Of a DNA stretch of 64,000 bases, positions 11,417 to 24,189 are shown piece after piece; position 1 is the stretch's first letter, and each line of letters begins with the position of its first letter. This stretch comes from Polyodon spathula (taxonomy: Eukaryota > Chordata > Actinopteri > Acipenseriformes > Polyodontidae). A program made the translations under genes and the position numbers. Under the pieces are notes generated by a model. It was given only the letters and a program-made list of their open reading frames with translations, ran no database searches and was not told the DNA's origin. The DNA lies in contig NC_054545.1 in assembly GCF_017654505.1 (NCBI RefSeq), forward strand, positions 13,487,047 through 13,551,046, written 5' to 3'.

Positions 11417-11619
11417 CTGGTGAAGACAGTCAGGCAGAGACTGAAAGCTGTGTACATGTGTCAGGCCTTGCAGACAAGTCGGGAAGCATTTGAGTGCAGC
11501 CTCCAGCTCCCCCTGCTGCTGGAACTGCCTACCGTGCACATAGAGAGCATCCCTGTCATCACCCAGCATCCCTACTCTGCTCATGAAGCCTTCTCCTGAA
11601 GCTGGCCTCCTCATCTCAT
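11417..11619 (-). CDS. Consortin-like gene, TPR-like exon (most 5' exon recognised)
   Basis: Minus-strand exon of 203 nt. A good acceptor (GTCCTTATTTGCAG) precedes 11619 and a strong donor (CACCAG/GTGAGAGG) follows 11417. It enters with two bases of a split codon and ends in phase 0. The translation includes ALYVHGRQFQQQGELEAALK followed by CFPTCLQGL and, at the end, SLPDCLHQ. QQQGELEAALKCF has the helix-turn-helix spacing of a TPR repeat, and SLPDCLHQ corresponds to ALPLCLHQ in consortin. In consortin this part belongs to a trans-Golgi connexin-sorting protein; whether this relative shares that role is inference. Exons 5' of this one, including the start codon, were not found between 11.6 kb and the end of the window. 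Confidence 0.65.
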
Positions 11620-11639
11620 CTGCAAATAAGGACCACATA

Positions 11640-13205
11640 GACAGCAGGCACAGTACATTTTCTAAAGCGATATTTCATCCATAATAAAAAACAATAAATT
11701 GTTAGACAGTCAGCCCTGCTAAAAATGTCACTCCTTTGCTTATTATTACCAGATCGAAATGCCCCAGCCAGGATATTATGGGGGCCAATAGGACATGCTC
11801 CTGATAATATCAATTTGGTTATTATTACATTCCAGTTGTTATTATCACATTTATCAGCCATACAGCTAATTTACATGCCATCTACCATAATATCATTTTG
11901 GGAAAGAAATGCAGTTAGAAGGTTTACATATAATCAAGTTGCTGTATATTGTTCGATGTTCTGAATATAATATAAAGTATGGTAGCCCAATATAGAATAC
12001 AGAACACTTCATTATTACAATGAACCGTTAAATTCCACTCCCCTTTTTGTCACCCTTTTTCCTCATTCCTGTGAAGTGATATGAAAAGGACTGTACAATA
12101 TACGGTATGTATAAACACCAAAGGAAAATAGAAAACTTAACAAGTCTTTTTTGATGACATTAACAAAGTTGTCGAAACACTTGTCAAAGAATTGTAATTG
12201 TAAATGTAGGTCAAAATTTCAATGTTTAGAGTAAATAATATGCTGGGATTAGAAGTGCTGCCATAATTGTCGATAAATATGTTAGGTGACGTGACAATGT
12301 GCAAAGTGATGAAACAGGATAAAAAAAAACAAACGAGACACAGTTTCTTACATTTCCAGTCGTGTGGTTTGTGATGAGACAAAGAAAAGTGTGCACATGT
12401 ACACTGACTTTATTAAACTGGGGAGTAGTTTATTTCGTAACATCAACAGATTTATTTTCCTTTCCTCAAAACATGGTGCAGAATGCATTGTGGAGTAAAT
12501 ACCTTGATTAATCCAGTCCATTGTGTGTTATGGATAATATAACATATAGACATCTATAGTCTGAACTTAAAAATTAAAAAGCACTAAATACAAGGCCCAA
12601 GGACAAGGGGACAAATTATATTGTTGCCTGTAAACTTTAAAGCCTTCAGCTAAATATGGTATTTTATAATAATATTGCATTTTTAAAACCAAATGACATG
12701 AATACTTTTTTTTTTTTTTACATTTATAAGCAAAGTGGAAAAGAAACAATTTGTGTTTTGCTGTGAGTCATCAGGGTGAATAAATATAGACCACTTAGAG
12801 AGCTAATTAAATATGCATGCAGCTTCCAAAGGGCACCCACTGCTGACACTTCCCATAATGCTTTAAACAAGCCACTTAAAATTATCTTTTTAATACACAG
12901 CATAGAGGGATAGAGGGGGAATAAATACCCAGTCCCAGTCAATTTCCCTTAAATGCCTATCACATAATTGCATATTTTAGTTGTAACAACCTTCACTTCT
13001 ATAGTATTTCCACATTAAATTTGCATGGATTGATCTGTTAAGGGAGTCTCTGAGTTAATTGCCACAGCTTTCAAATGTACACATGTTCCAGTTAATTGCA
13101 TCAAAAAAGCATACAAAAACGTATATTATATAGATAAGAGGAATGCAGACTCTTTATTAATGGTGATCCAGATCTGTGTGGGATATTATATGTTCATGAA
13201 TAATG
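11640..13205. other. Unassigned sequence upstream of the last recognised exon
   Basis: No further exon of the consortin-like gene could be fitted. A poly-T run lies at 12708-12720. The stretch 12795-12860 contains TAATTA and ATGCATGC words of the kind bound by homeodomain and POU factors, but such words are common. Confidence 0.4.
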
Positions 13206-13214
13206 ATAACTACC

Positions 13215-13964
13215 TGTGACAGAAATACAATGATTCTTGATTGTAAATCACCCTACCAACCTGTGAGGACGCTAAGCAGCAAGAACAGAGTTCCTTGGAT
13301 GGGCTGGCCTGACAGTTCTTTCCTAGGGTTCAATAGAAGTCAGCCAGCCAGGAAGGGGGCGGGACTCATTTGCAATAACGCATTGACCAGGAAGGGAAAT
13401 GACATGGCGGCCGCAGATTGGAGAGGCGATTGCACTCGTTTTCCAAGGGGTCATGTGTAACAGCATGAAAGGGTTTGGAGAATCATAATCTGTTCCTTCG
13501 CTTTGGTTTATTGTGAGTAGAACTGAGAAGGACTGTAAAGTAACCAGAAACTAAAATCACAAGTGTTGTGTTTTGTTTGTTTGTAATTGTCTCATCTTGT
13601 CTCATACGTTACTAGACAGTTAACACAGTTCTGTAGCTGTCACCAAGGGCCAGCACAACACTGCACCTTTGTCACAAATATAAAACTGTATCACCCACCA
13701 CGAGCACTACTGCACGCACCCTGGACTAGTGACCGTGTTTGTATTATTGTGGGGCGGATCGTTTATTATTTGGGACTGTCTTTTTTTGTGTTATTTACCT
13801 TGTGCTGTACACAATGGTGTGTATTGCTGGGGAACTATTGTTTGGTCACCAGACCTGAAATCTCCAATAAAAACCTTTCCAAACCAGATTACAATTATCT
13901 CTGTCTGCTTCTTTCACACATTGCATCACCCCTGCACCTGTTACCACTCAGCCACTTTGTAACA
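13215..13964 (+). mobile_element. Solo LTR of a retrotransposon with 5-bp target duplication
   Basis: The block begins TGTGACAGAAAT at 13215 and ends TTTGTAACA at 13964, the TG...CA termini of an LTR. It is bounded on both sides by the same five bases, CTACC (13210-13214 and 13965-13969), a perfect 5-bp target site duplication. Inside, a TATA-like ATATAAAAC near 13677 and a poly-A signal CCAATAAAAACC near 13867 sit in the order expected for U3-R-U5 on the plus strand. No internal gag-pol sequence is present, so the element was reduced to one LTR by recombination. Ty3/gypsy-type elements commonly make 5-bp duplications; the family is inferred only from that. The 141-residue frame across this block is not a gene. 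Confidence 0.8.
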
Positions 13965-13969
13965 CTACC

Positions 13970-15600
13970 GTATATATTTGATTCAGTGACTAACTGGGGG
14001 CCCCTTTTCTAAGCTGAAGAGTTCTAGCTCATCAATTAGTTTAACATGTATTTTATTCAGTATAAATGTTTCTGGTATACAATAACTGGAATAAAATATT
14101 ATTAAAATATTGTCCACAACTGGCAAAGTATAATATTGTTTATTAGAAGAAGTGGCAGTAGTAGTAGTAGTAAACATAATAATTTTAGTAGGAATAATTT
14201 TCATATTTGAATATTCATATGAGAAACCACTCCAGCTGTCAACCTCAAACAGAGTTGAAACTCACTGTGAAAAGAAAGATCAGGTGAAAAACTGAACTTA
14301 AAGAAGTGGTGCACAGCATCTCATTTAAAAAGCATACAAATAAGGATTTGAGTAGCACTAGTATCACTCTGGCCCCATCAATGGACCATACTAATCAATA
14401 CAATTGATACATGAACATCCTCACAAGGTGGCGGCATGATGTTTCATGGCTCCCTCTAGTGGACTCAAGAGAACTTACGTTTGCTAAAAAAGTGTACAAG
14501 TGCCTGGTCCTTCCTTTCACGTATGCCAACTGTTGTTATTTTCTCAATCAGTAAGAATCAGAGATTGTACACAGACAAGTTACCTGAAACAAAAATAATC
14601 AACAGTGAAAATGATATAACTCATTTTTTATTGCAAAATATAACCAAAATCTTTGATCATGTGATTATGGTTGCAGAAATACTACAGGGATTTAAGGTTA
14701 CATGTTATCAAAAAATAAATAAAATAAAAGCACTTCACTAGAAAACACTTACACACACCTACAGATCACTGTCAATGGACCATGATAACACCTCATTTTT
14801 ATTACTTTGTGCAGTTCTAGAGAGAGGCATCTGTCACATCTGTGGTCATTTATGACAGAAACAAAATTGTAAAATAATATTTTACATGTTACAGAATAAA
14901 TCTGCATTACAAAATGATCAGACTTTTTACAGAAAAGAGTGTTCCAAAATGGTCACCTTCTATACCAGCTATGGTCAGTTCCCCCAGATTACTTGAAATC
15001 ACCTTATCAGGGTGTTATTTATTGCATGTTGGTTAGGTAGACCTTTATTAGTCAACTAATGTCATTGATAATATGGGGTTCATTTTAATACATCAAGTAT
15101 TCTGCTTAGAGACATGTGAAAAAACTTTAGCTAAGATTTTTAACACCAAAATGCGCTGTAGTTGTAGTGCAGCAAACACTACAGACCTACAGCAGCCCGG
15201 TATAAATCAAAGCAAATCAAAACTGCAAAATCAGCAAATTATTAATAGAACAAACATTAGAGGTAGTGGCAATATGGTGGCAGAGCCAAACAAACAGGGC
15301 TCTGTGGAACATTTCCCCTTAAAGTTTGTTAACAGTGGTGACTTATTTAGATAATGAGTGGTGATAATTAACATAGTTGAGTGTTTAATTTGATACTTAA
15401 TGCTTCCTGAATTCTAGCCTATGGTTTTATCGCTCACTAAAATTAAGCTAATAAATGCAACACTTGCGGTAACCTCAAAAGTCTGATTATTTTCTTTGCT
15501 ATGAAAAGTAGTGGTAAAGTAGTCCCTGGTTGCATTTTTTTTTTTTTATTGCTCCATTTCCTTTAGTGCTGATTGAATTGAATATGATTCCCCTGACAAG
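13970..15600. other. Unassigned AT-rich sequence
   Basis: Contains a GTAGTAGTAGTA run near 14156 and no recognisable exon. Short chance frames exist on both strands. Confidence 0.4.
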
Positions 15601-15662
15601 CTCTTACCATCCAAACCCATCCACACTCTTTATTCCCTCGCTTAAAAGATAAATGCCTTCAT

Positions 15663-15687
15663 AAAAAAAAAAAAAAAAAAAAAAAAA
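15663..15687. repeat. Poly-A tract
   Basis: Twenty-five consecutive As. No retroposed gene remnant is recognisable beside it. Confidence 0.85.
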
Positions 15688-16208
15688 CAAGAAAATAACT
15701 TTTGAAGACTTTTTCATAACGTTCACTCCCAGTGTGACACTAAAAGCAGCACTGATAAAAAGGCTAGTCTCTGATGCAACACATATAGTTACTGAAAGTA
15801 ACAGATGCACTTAAACACCAATATGAATGAATTCTAAGAGAATTTGATCCATCTGCGACTGTATAATTCTACATATAATATGTTTGAGTAATAGTGCCTT
15901 GGTCTGTTATATTCAGTCAAATAATTCAGCCTCCATAATGTGTTTGGCAAAGTATAACTCATACTTTCTTGTAACACACTAAATTACTGTTGTACATCAG
16001 ACACTCAACCATGATAACTAGATATTTCCATATCGTTGTTCTTCAGAATTCAAGTCTAAAATTACATTGCAAAGTATATTTTACAATAATATTGCTGTTT
16101 ACACATCATTTTGCTATAGGAGTCATACACCAGCATCTTTTTGTTTTACAGACTAGATTTGAATTTTGACTCAAACATTAACTACCTTAGGACTCACTAG
16201 GTTTACAA

Positions 16209-16237
16209 GAAAAAAAAAAAAAAAAAAAAAAAAAAAA
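16209..16237. repeat. Poly-A tract
   Basis: About 28 consecutive As flanked by unique sequence. Confidence 0.85.
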
Positions 16238-17546
16238 CAGGATGTGTTGTAAGCGTTACATTTAGAAAATTGTAAATCCTAAATTCACTATAACTACAGA
16301 CAGAATGCAATTATGGTTTCAGTAAAATTATATGCAAATGCTTATACTACATACACATCTATCAAAACAGACAGATGAACGTACCTTCACTTTGGTCCTA
16401 CTGGAAGATGGTGTATGCTGAAGCAAATGTATCCCTTGAGTTTTATTTCCAAAAAGAACTGTGCTTCAATGGATGTGTCATGAAGTGCTTTCTCATTTGA
16501 CAAAAAACAAAAAACAGTATCTATTTGACTATCAAATTACCTGCAAATGCAAAAACTCTCAGCATGTTTGTTAGTACTTGTTAAGAGGTCTTTCTACAGA
16601 TTGAGAGGTAGTGTTTAGCTCAGCCACTGATATCAAAACCATTTTATTTTCTTAAACGACAGTTGTGGAATTTGAATATCGTGGGTGTTTTGATAAACAT
16701 CAGTAGAGGGTGCATTCCTGTCAAAAGGAAAGGTCGAAGCTTGAGTGGACATAGGCATTACACTAGTCAGACAGTTTGCACTGGGTGTACTTCCTGTAAT
16801 GTGGAAAATTATATGATATATTTTCTAACCTAAATTCATCCCCACATTCATTTCAACATAGAATAAATAATGAAAATATACTATGGTATACAGCCTCATA
16901 CTAAACACCTACAGGCTATTTGCTTGTTGGCAGGCTTCCTACCTAGTGAAGGTTCTCTGACTTTTAATGGCTAACCCTGACATTCACTACCCTAGTGAAA
17001 AGATTTTATTGTCTCCATGTAATCAGCAGTAAAATCAACCCATCTGTTTCTTTTTAGCCATTTAGCTACCCTAAGAAGATTTCTTGATAAATATTTAAGA
17101 GAGACACGATTAACATTTTTACCATTTACAGTACCTTATTAATTAGTCATCTTCAAGGTCAGTACACTGCCTTTGACGTTTGATTGCAAATTCTATCCAT
17201 AGGCAAGTAGGAAGTGCAAGGACCACACAACAGCCCCATACAGTCTTAACTAATAGTGTAAGTTTTTATGTGTAAAAACAGTAATGAATAAAGCAATTAC
17301 ATGCTTATACTTCCCATGGTATTGTAATCTACAGTAGTAGGGAGGTATTGTAAACTGATTGATATAATTGAGTCCCCCCTATATTGGCTCTGCAATGATT
17401 ATAATTTATTGGACTATAATTAACAGACTGTATTCTCTTTGCCTGTTAATTGGTCTGTTATAAAGTTTAGGTCTGACTGCACACCTGTATTGCCCACAGA
17501 ATGTGAAAGTCACTTGTACTGTACGTTGCTCTCTCAGAATATATTA

Positions 17547-17549
<3 letters not shown>

Positions 17550-17587
<38 letters not shown>

Positions 17588-17617
17588 ATATATATATATA
17601 TATATTATATATATCTA

Positions 17618-17678
<61 letters not shown>
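17550..17678. repeat. (TA)n-(TG)n compound microsatellite
   Basis: TA repeat with slips from 17550 changes into a pure TG repeat of about 50 bases up to 17678. The adjacent 17757-17795 has four copies of AAATCTC as a separate short tandem repeat. Confidence 0.95.
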
Positions 17679-17679
<1 letters not shown>

Positions 17680-18007
17680 TCTATATTGAATAAATTCTTT
17701 ATTTCCCCTGTTCATCATTTATCAGTGTTCCTGTTTATTAAAGTAATTTCCCCCCCAAATCTCAAATCTCAAATCTCTTTTACAAATCTCAAACAAACAT
17801 ATTCTGGGGGGCAAAAAATGACCAATGTATCCCCCAAGTGGTCTTGGTCATTTTTATATTGGCCTCATTACAGACATACTACCTTGCTCAGGCTTGTTCA
17901 AAGAGCCCCACAAGTAAATAATGTTTAAGAACTGATCAAGGGAAACCAAACAGCAAACAGAAAGTAAATAGGATCCAACTTTAATGAGATGTAAGCAGAG
18001 AGTACCA

Positions 18008-18422
18008 CGTTACATGTAACTCATTACTGTAATCTGATTACATTTTTCAGTAACCTGTTATAACGGTACCTTTTTCATACAGGTAATGGAATGTGGTAAT
18101 GGACTACAACTAATGCATTAGGTGGAAATCAAAAAAATAATTCAACAGTCAAGCCAGACCTTACATGTCACACGAGTACTCTTTTCATATCATCTTACTA
18201 GAAAATGGCATCAGAGAAGCATACAAGAGGGTTAGAGAACTGGATATTCAATGAGTATTTTGAGCTGCAGCCTGACCAAACCAAATAAACAAATAAATCA
18301 TCTCCCTATAAAATAACTATTTGTAACTGTACCTTGTTACATTTTTATTTTAAGTAATCAGTTACTTTACTAGACACATATTTGTTCAAGTAACTTTTTA
18401 AAAGTAAGTTTCACAACACCAG
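18008..18422 (+). mobile_element. hAT-like non-autonomous repeat (copy 2) with transposase start remnant
   Basis: It opens with ACATGTAACTCATTACTGTAA and related words shared with the minus-strand block at 9185-9286. It closes with GTAATCAGTTACTTTACTAG and CAAGTAACTTTTTAAAAGTAAG, words common in fish hAT elements. In the middle, 18205-18288 reads MASEKHTRGLENWIFNEYFE then LQPDQTK and a stop, resembling the start of a BED-finger hAT transposase. The termini are not clean inverted repeats and I could not define a target duplication, so the limits are approximate. Confidence 0.5.
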
Positions 18423-18429
18423 ATTTAGC

Positions 18430-20515
18430 ACCTGATATGGAAGTGTTTCCTATAGGGCAAAAGCAATTGCCCAAAAAACAACTGGAAATATATAGAACAG
18501 CAAAACAAAACACATATGAACACAATACCATATATAACTGTCAGAGGGCTCATCAGTTTTTTTTGTCCTGTATAGCTCTCAAAAAAGTATTGTAATTGAT
18601 TTTGGTCATTTTGCTGCAAAGTTCTCCAAAATGTAAACCAGGCCTATATTTCATTTGGGATACTCTGAATCACATATTTACTAATAAAATATTTGACAGT
18701 AGACATAACGCAGTTTTATTCTTTGCCGGCATGCAGATTGCATTTTATTTAATCGGATTATGCCTAGAATGCATGAGGTCATTTCAACCTCGAATTGAAT
18801 AAGATTTGATTCCCCTATATTTTAAAACTCAGATGACTGGATTACACTGAAACAAAGCCTTTGCTTTGTCCTCAGTGCAGTTGCTTCTAGCTATTCCATC
18901 ATCTGTATCATATCAATAAGGCTATGAGTTCTTATCCTGGAGTGACAGTTTAACTGGACTATGATGCAGCCCTTACCTAATGAATGGCGGTGGCCCTGTA
19001 CATATACAATGGTTCTGGGCTAAGGGACACTGGTTACACAAGGACACCTACAGTGGTGCACAGGTAATTCAATTCAGTAACATGGTTGCATACAAGTAGC
19101 ACAAAAGTATTATTCTGATATGAAAATGTTCGCAGTATAGCAGTGTGCTTCTACATTCGCTTAAGACTAAATGTTATGGGATCCCAACTATGCCTTGTAC
19201 TGTAGTTAAGGCACTACCATGTGCAGTGAATGGTGAGTCATTCAAATCTTGATATCATAGCTGGGGATTTAGCCTGCTATGTATTTACTACTAGTTCTGT
19301 GAAAGGTAACAGCTCAGTTTATCATACAGTTTGGAAGTAAGCATTACAACTACAAGCCTGGTACATCATGCTGCTGTATCGTTTTATTCAATTTGTGACC
19401 TTAGGATGCTCTAAACAATAGTTTCACCAATCATCGCTTAGTGAAAAGGCAAACTTACAACTATAGCTTGTTTGCTGCTAATTGGGCCATGGTTCATACT
19501 GAAATGAACAACCATTTGCCGCCCACTGTGGAATTAATCAGCATTACAGAATGCTTCTGTGAAAGGCTGATCTGATTGCCCAGTAATTGTGAAGCCATCA
19601 AATGTTTTGACAATTAAGTTGCTACTCTTTCATGATTTTGTTGTACTGCCGCACATCTTAGTTCATGTAAGCAACCATCGCCTACAAATAAACCATTGAC
19701 CTGCTTAAATTACAGCCAAGACAGCATCACCACAGGTGTCCTTTTGCAGGATACTCAGAAGGACATAATTATGCTATTAAATAAACCATTCAGACAAAAC
19801 AAACACAGGCAAGAAATGGGGGGTTCACTACCCCCACACATTAAATTCATGGCAAAATGAAGAATTAGTGGACATCTGTGGTTTTTGTTTTCTAAAGTTG
19901 TTTTCATTAGTACTGGTCAATATTCAAATCTTCCTCTAGGTCACATTTTAGCAGATTGCTGCCTTTTTTTAATTGACTTTTTAAAATAATAAACTTCTCT
20001 TGATGAAAGTGTGATACGATTCCCTACAGCACGCTGTAACAGGGGTGTTCTGTTACTGTGTGGGTATCCACTGAGAAACCCAACAAAAACGTATTATTTA
20101 CAGGGGAAGGCCTCAGCCCTGCCACACACACAACCTGTTTGGCTTCTAATGTTGCTAACAGGTTATTAATGTTTTCCACTTGGCCCAGTGATACAATTAT
20201 GGGTTGGTTTCTCTAGTCATAACAAGTATGATTTTGCCAAAAGTCTACCGAAAACTTAGCTTAGAACCTGCCTAATTTGATTGTAGAGAGAAACTATGAA
20301 ATATGAAGATCTCGGGATGCCTTGACTATACAGAAAAAGACAGTCAATTTACATTTTGAATGGCACTGTATGTAAAATGAAAGCTCTCTCTATAAAAAAC
20401 CTAATAATGTTCTACAAAGAAAAAAGGGGATATACATGAAAGGGGTAATAAACAAGAACAAGCAGAAGCCTCAATGTACAGCTCAAGTGTTCTTATCTTG
20501 TTATCCTAACATTTC
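18430..20515. other. Intergenic sequence, no gene seen
   Basis: Mixed-composition sequence without simple repeats, splice-supported exons or inverted repeats that I can recognise. Confidence 0.45.
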
Positions 20516-20520
20516 TAAAT

Positions 20521-20598
20521 AATACTGTATTGTATTCTGTAATACTGTATTCTATAATACTGTATACTGTAATACTGTATTCTAAATATACTGTATGC
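20521..20598. repeat. Imperfect tandem repeat AATACTGTATTCTGT
   Basis: Four to five diverged copies of a 14-15 base unit (AATACTGTATTCTGT, AATACTGTATTCTAT, AATACTGTATACTGT, AATACTGTATTCTAA). Confidence 0.75.
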
Positions 20599-20825
20599 CA
20601 ACTGATTACAGAAAGGAACACCCAAAAGGGATTGCAATTTAGTTCATAAACTATCAGAATTATTTACCTAGATGGAAATGGTATCTTCACTTTACTATAT
20701 TTATTTGTTCTATTTTCCAAACCCTATCTCTGCCTTTTCCCTTTTTGGCTTATTTTATATATATATATGACTTTTCTGTCATTATAGTTAGTCTTATAAT
20801 AAATTAAAGAAAACTCATGAGTTTA

Positions 20826-21436
20826 TCATACCATACCATACCATATCCATATCATATCAATTTAATTTACATAGCATCGCTCATTTGCAAGCATCCCAGG
20901 GCGCTTTACAAAAATAAACAGGAAGACAAAAGAGCTTCTATCTCTTTGTTTGTGAAAGGCTAAATCAAAGAAATACGTTCTGAGCCCAAATTTAAAATTA
21001 ATGACAGACTCCTTAAAATTTAGAAGCTCTTGGAATTACTCCCAGATTCCTTGCTTTTGAGGCAGGAACCAAAAAACTACTATTGAAAGGAATAGCAAGG
21101 ATCACAAAGTAAAACTTCAGTTTTGCTTGAATTTGATTGAAGATAATTCTGAGGCATCCAAAGACAACGAGACAGCACAGAAAGTGCTACATCTGTGTTG
21201 GCTGGGAGTGCAAGCTACATCTGAGTGTCATCAGGGGCAACATATAGAGACAGAAGAGCATTGGACCCAAAATGGAGCCCTGGGGCACACCACAGTGCAC
21301 AGTCATACAACTTGGGGAGACACATAGTTACTAACTCGTGCCACTGAGTACTAATACTAGAATGCACAGAGGTGTGGGTTCCTATAAGTATTGGGTCAGT
21401 AGGGGTAACAGAGGGCATCTCAACCATGATAGTCAC
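20826..21436 (-). mobile_element. L2-like LINE fragment (reverse transcriptase and 3' end)
   Basis: On the minus strand near 21300-21220 a frame reads CGVPQGSILGPMLFCLYMLP, the conserved reverse transcriptase block of L2/CR1-type LINEs. Further along the same strand (about 20960-20830) the text TTGTAAAGCGCCCTGGGATGC matches the usual 3' end of fish L2 elements. It is followed by a short tail of TATGG repeats at 20826-20850. The frame is broken and the segment between the two blocks is much shorter than in a full element, so this is a deleted, 5'-truncated copy. Confidence 0.7.
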
Positions 21437-21439
21437 AAT

Positions 21440-23830
21440 TTTGCTTGTAAAAAGTCAAGGAACCTCACATAGAGCTTCCGAAAGAGCACAACAGTGGCTA
21501 TCAGCTGGCTCAGGAGTTAAAATACTACGTGTTGTATGAAAAAGTGTTGCAGCTCTGTCCTTGCCAGCAGAAATAACATGTGAGCACTAGCGAGGGCTGT
21601 ACGACAATGAGCCCAGTGTTGTTCCCAGGTGATATAGTGAACATTGAGTCCAGATGTCCTCCAACCTCATTTCAGTGTGCACCCTTCCACTTTCATGGTT
21701 CTCAGTTCAATTGTATACCATGTCAATCTGCAGGAGGGGTTAAAATTAGATTCGATATTTTATGAATGAGTGTATACAAGCTCTTTGTACCTCATGGTAA
21801 TGCATCCCCAAATAAGGCATGAAGTAGATTTTAATGTAAAGCCTTTTCCTTGTAAATGTAATTGTAACAGTCAGCTGGAGGGATCATGCGGAGAATAACC
21901 CTGAGCATGAGCCTATTGACTGACACTTTCTCTACTGCCTCCACATAATGTTGAATTGGCTTTGATAATTGATGTCAACCCTTTTGTACTCAGCCTAGTT
22001 TCTCATGTTTGTTTTGAAGCAGTGTTGCTGAATCCCCATTATACAGAGTGTGGGACTGCTGTGTTTAATCTGCGCTTAACAACATCCTGATTCACTGGAG
22101 ACGTGCAAGTGGAACCCCTCTCCATCAGGCTGCCATTGCCAGCCAAAAAATTAACAAGTTGCACCTGCAGCCCAAATCAATGTAACACCATCATCTTTCA
22201 AAGAGTATATCTTCATTTTCTCAGCCAATGGTGGCTGCATGTACATCATGTAGCAGATGGGTTTTTCAAATCATTTCATGATTTCCAAGTTAGTTTGGCC
22301 AACTGGAAAAATAATGAAGAAGCTCTATAAGAATAATTCAAGAAGCTCTTTGTCACTCATGGGATGCATTATTTTACCACAATTGGGTAACACTGTCAAT
22401 ACTATTTGTTCTTACATAAAAAGCTGATTCAGTTATGTCTTTGCCATTCTTAGCAGGTTTTTCCCCATGGGCAGCTGTCTTCCACTTTCCTGGGAACTAG
22501 TACTGGGTGGAAAAGAGTTTTCTGAACAGTGGGCAGGTTGGTTTTGAGCAAGATAGAAACTTAGTTCTGAATGATGTTAATTGGGACAGTCTGGACTTGT
22601 GTGGTTGACTATAAGAAAATACATCAAACTACATCAGAAATAGATTTTCCGTTGCCAGTTTATAATTTAGTTTTTGAAATTATAAAAGACTAGTGTAGCA
22701 TGTGAGAGAACTGCTTTAAGAATAAATGTGTCCCTTCATGATTTATAAAATGAATGTCTATAAATGCTGAAATGGGCTTACAATAAATGCAAATGTATTA
22801 TAACTGTGACACTTGTTGGACAACAGTGAGACAAGGACAACTACAATGGGGTTATACAGTAAGACTTCCATTTCTATAATCATAATTTTTCTGAATAACA
22901 CAACACAGTAATCCATTGCAGTTCCAAGGTACCATATGTGTACTTGTACCTGTGTGGTACTTTATTAAGAGGACCATTGTATAATATACACTGTGTTGCT
23001 CTTCAGTTTTAGATGGGATACATGTAGGATATTAAAGGAATAATGCACAACAGGGATTGAGCCTACGGTGGTTGGGTACGAGGCCAAAAGCCAAGTGTGT
23101 TCAATACCTGAGAAGTGATATACCAGCATATCACACAACCTGGAGTGCATTATTCCTATTATACAATGGCTCACACTGTAAAAAATAGCAAATATGTCTA
23201 ATTTCATGTGTTTAAAAGTGATTTTAATTAGACAAGTGTGGAAATAACATTTTGCCTCATAAAATAGTTCATGTGTTCCATTTATACCTGTAGTAAGGTA
23301 TTAACTATGACATTCTAATAGCATATTAATGTTAAGGCTCAGGGGCAGTTCATTTAAGTGTCTTTTTAACCCCACTCTGATCCCCACGTAACCGCTTATG
23401 CCATACAGCTCTCTGGATCTATTTCTGATAGAGGCACAAAATTGTCGCAGTACTGTATTAAGGTGTTATATCTTGACAGTTTTCAAGTTTATATTTGTGT
23501 TACTCTCACTCACATAGTCATATCAAACATTTGACTGACCAGTTGGTAAGTTGTTTCGTAGATGCTTTATTTCTGTCAGATTCTATAATGTCTGTCAGAG
23601 TGAATCTTGGGTGTTGTTTTTTTTTTCTCTAATTGAGAGGTGCTGTCTCGTCTCCTGGCTGCTCTGTGTTTGAAGGCTCTTTGCCAAACAAGGGTTCCAC
23701 AGTTTTCATGCTGTTTAAAGTAACATCCACTTCAGGAATTGTGTAATTTATTCTGTGTTATTGACAGTTGTGGTGGACTGATATGCCTGTCTAGGTTTTC
23801 AGTAAGGAGGTACTATATCTGTTATATTAT
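21440..23830. other. Unassigned sequence
   Basis: The first few hundred bases may be diverged upstream LINE sequence continuing from the L2-like fragment, but I cannot align it to a known domain. The remainder shows no gene or simple repeat. Confidence 0.35.
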
Positions 23831-23838
23831 ATTGGGAT

Positions 23839-24022
23839 AACGTTAGGTTACTTACCGTAACCCTGGTTCCTCGAAAAAGAAATGTAAACCATTACGAGTT
23901 GGGAAATGACCCTCCTGTCACATGACCCTGAGCACATATTTAAATAGCTGCCTGATAGACCCGGTGTGACCACGTGTTTGTTGCATTCTGGAACAAGATG
24001 CTATGTCACACATAAACCTTTG
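23839..24022 (-). repeat. DIRS-like element, inverted terminal repeat (recombinase end)
   Basis: Plus-strand edge AACGTTAGGTTACTTACCGT at 23839, then ACCCTGGTTCCTCGAAAAAG. The part from about 23870 is inverted relative to 25949-26099. The outermost ~35 bases are copied, in inverted orientation, in the internal complementary region. Confidence 0.8.
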
Positions 24023-24075
24023 CCATTTGATTCTGTATGGCAATGAAGGCAAGCTAGTGACCTCACAAATTTAAT

Positions 24076-24170
24076 GGTTGACATTTCTTTTTCAGGGAAC
24101 CAGGGTTACGGTAAATAACCTAACATTCCCTTTAAATCTCGAAATGTCAGCCATTACAAATTGGGAAATG
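24076..24170 (-). repeat. DIRS-like internal complementary region
   Basis: The first half (TTTTTCAGGGAACCAGGGTT through GGTAAATAACCTAACATT) is the inverted copy of the edge at 23839. The second half (ATTCCCTTTAAATCTCGAAA through AAATTGGGAAATG) is the inverted copy of the outer edge at 26099. Bringing both outer edges together is what the circular-junction replication model of DIRS requires. Confidence 0.8.
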
Positions 24171-24189
24171 CATACCCAAGCTGCAGCAG

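Noticed and set aside
13587..14012. A 141-residue plus-strand frame
   Set aside because: It lies almost wholly within the solo LTR and extends across its boundary and target duplication.
16384..16450. Minus-strand segment with a good GTACGT donor, considered as the exon preceding 11619
   Set aside because: In the phase required to join the exon at 11619 it contains a stop (TAG) eleven bases before the donor.
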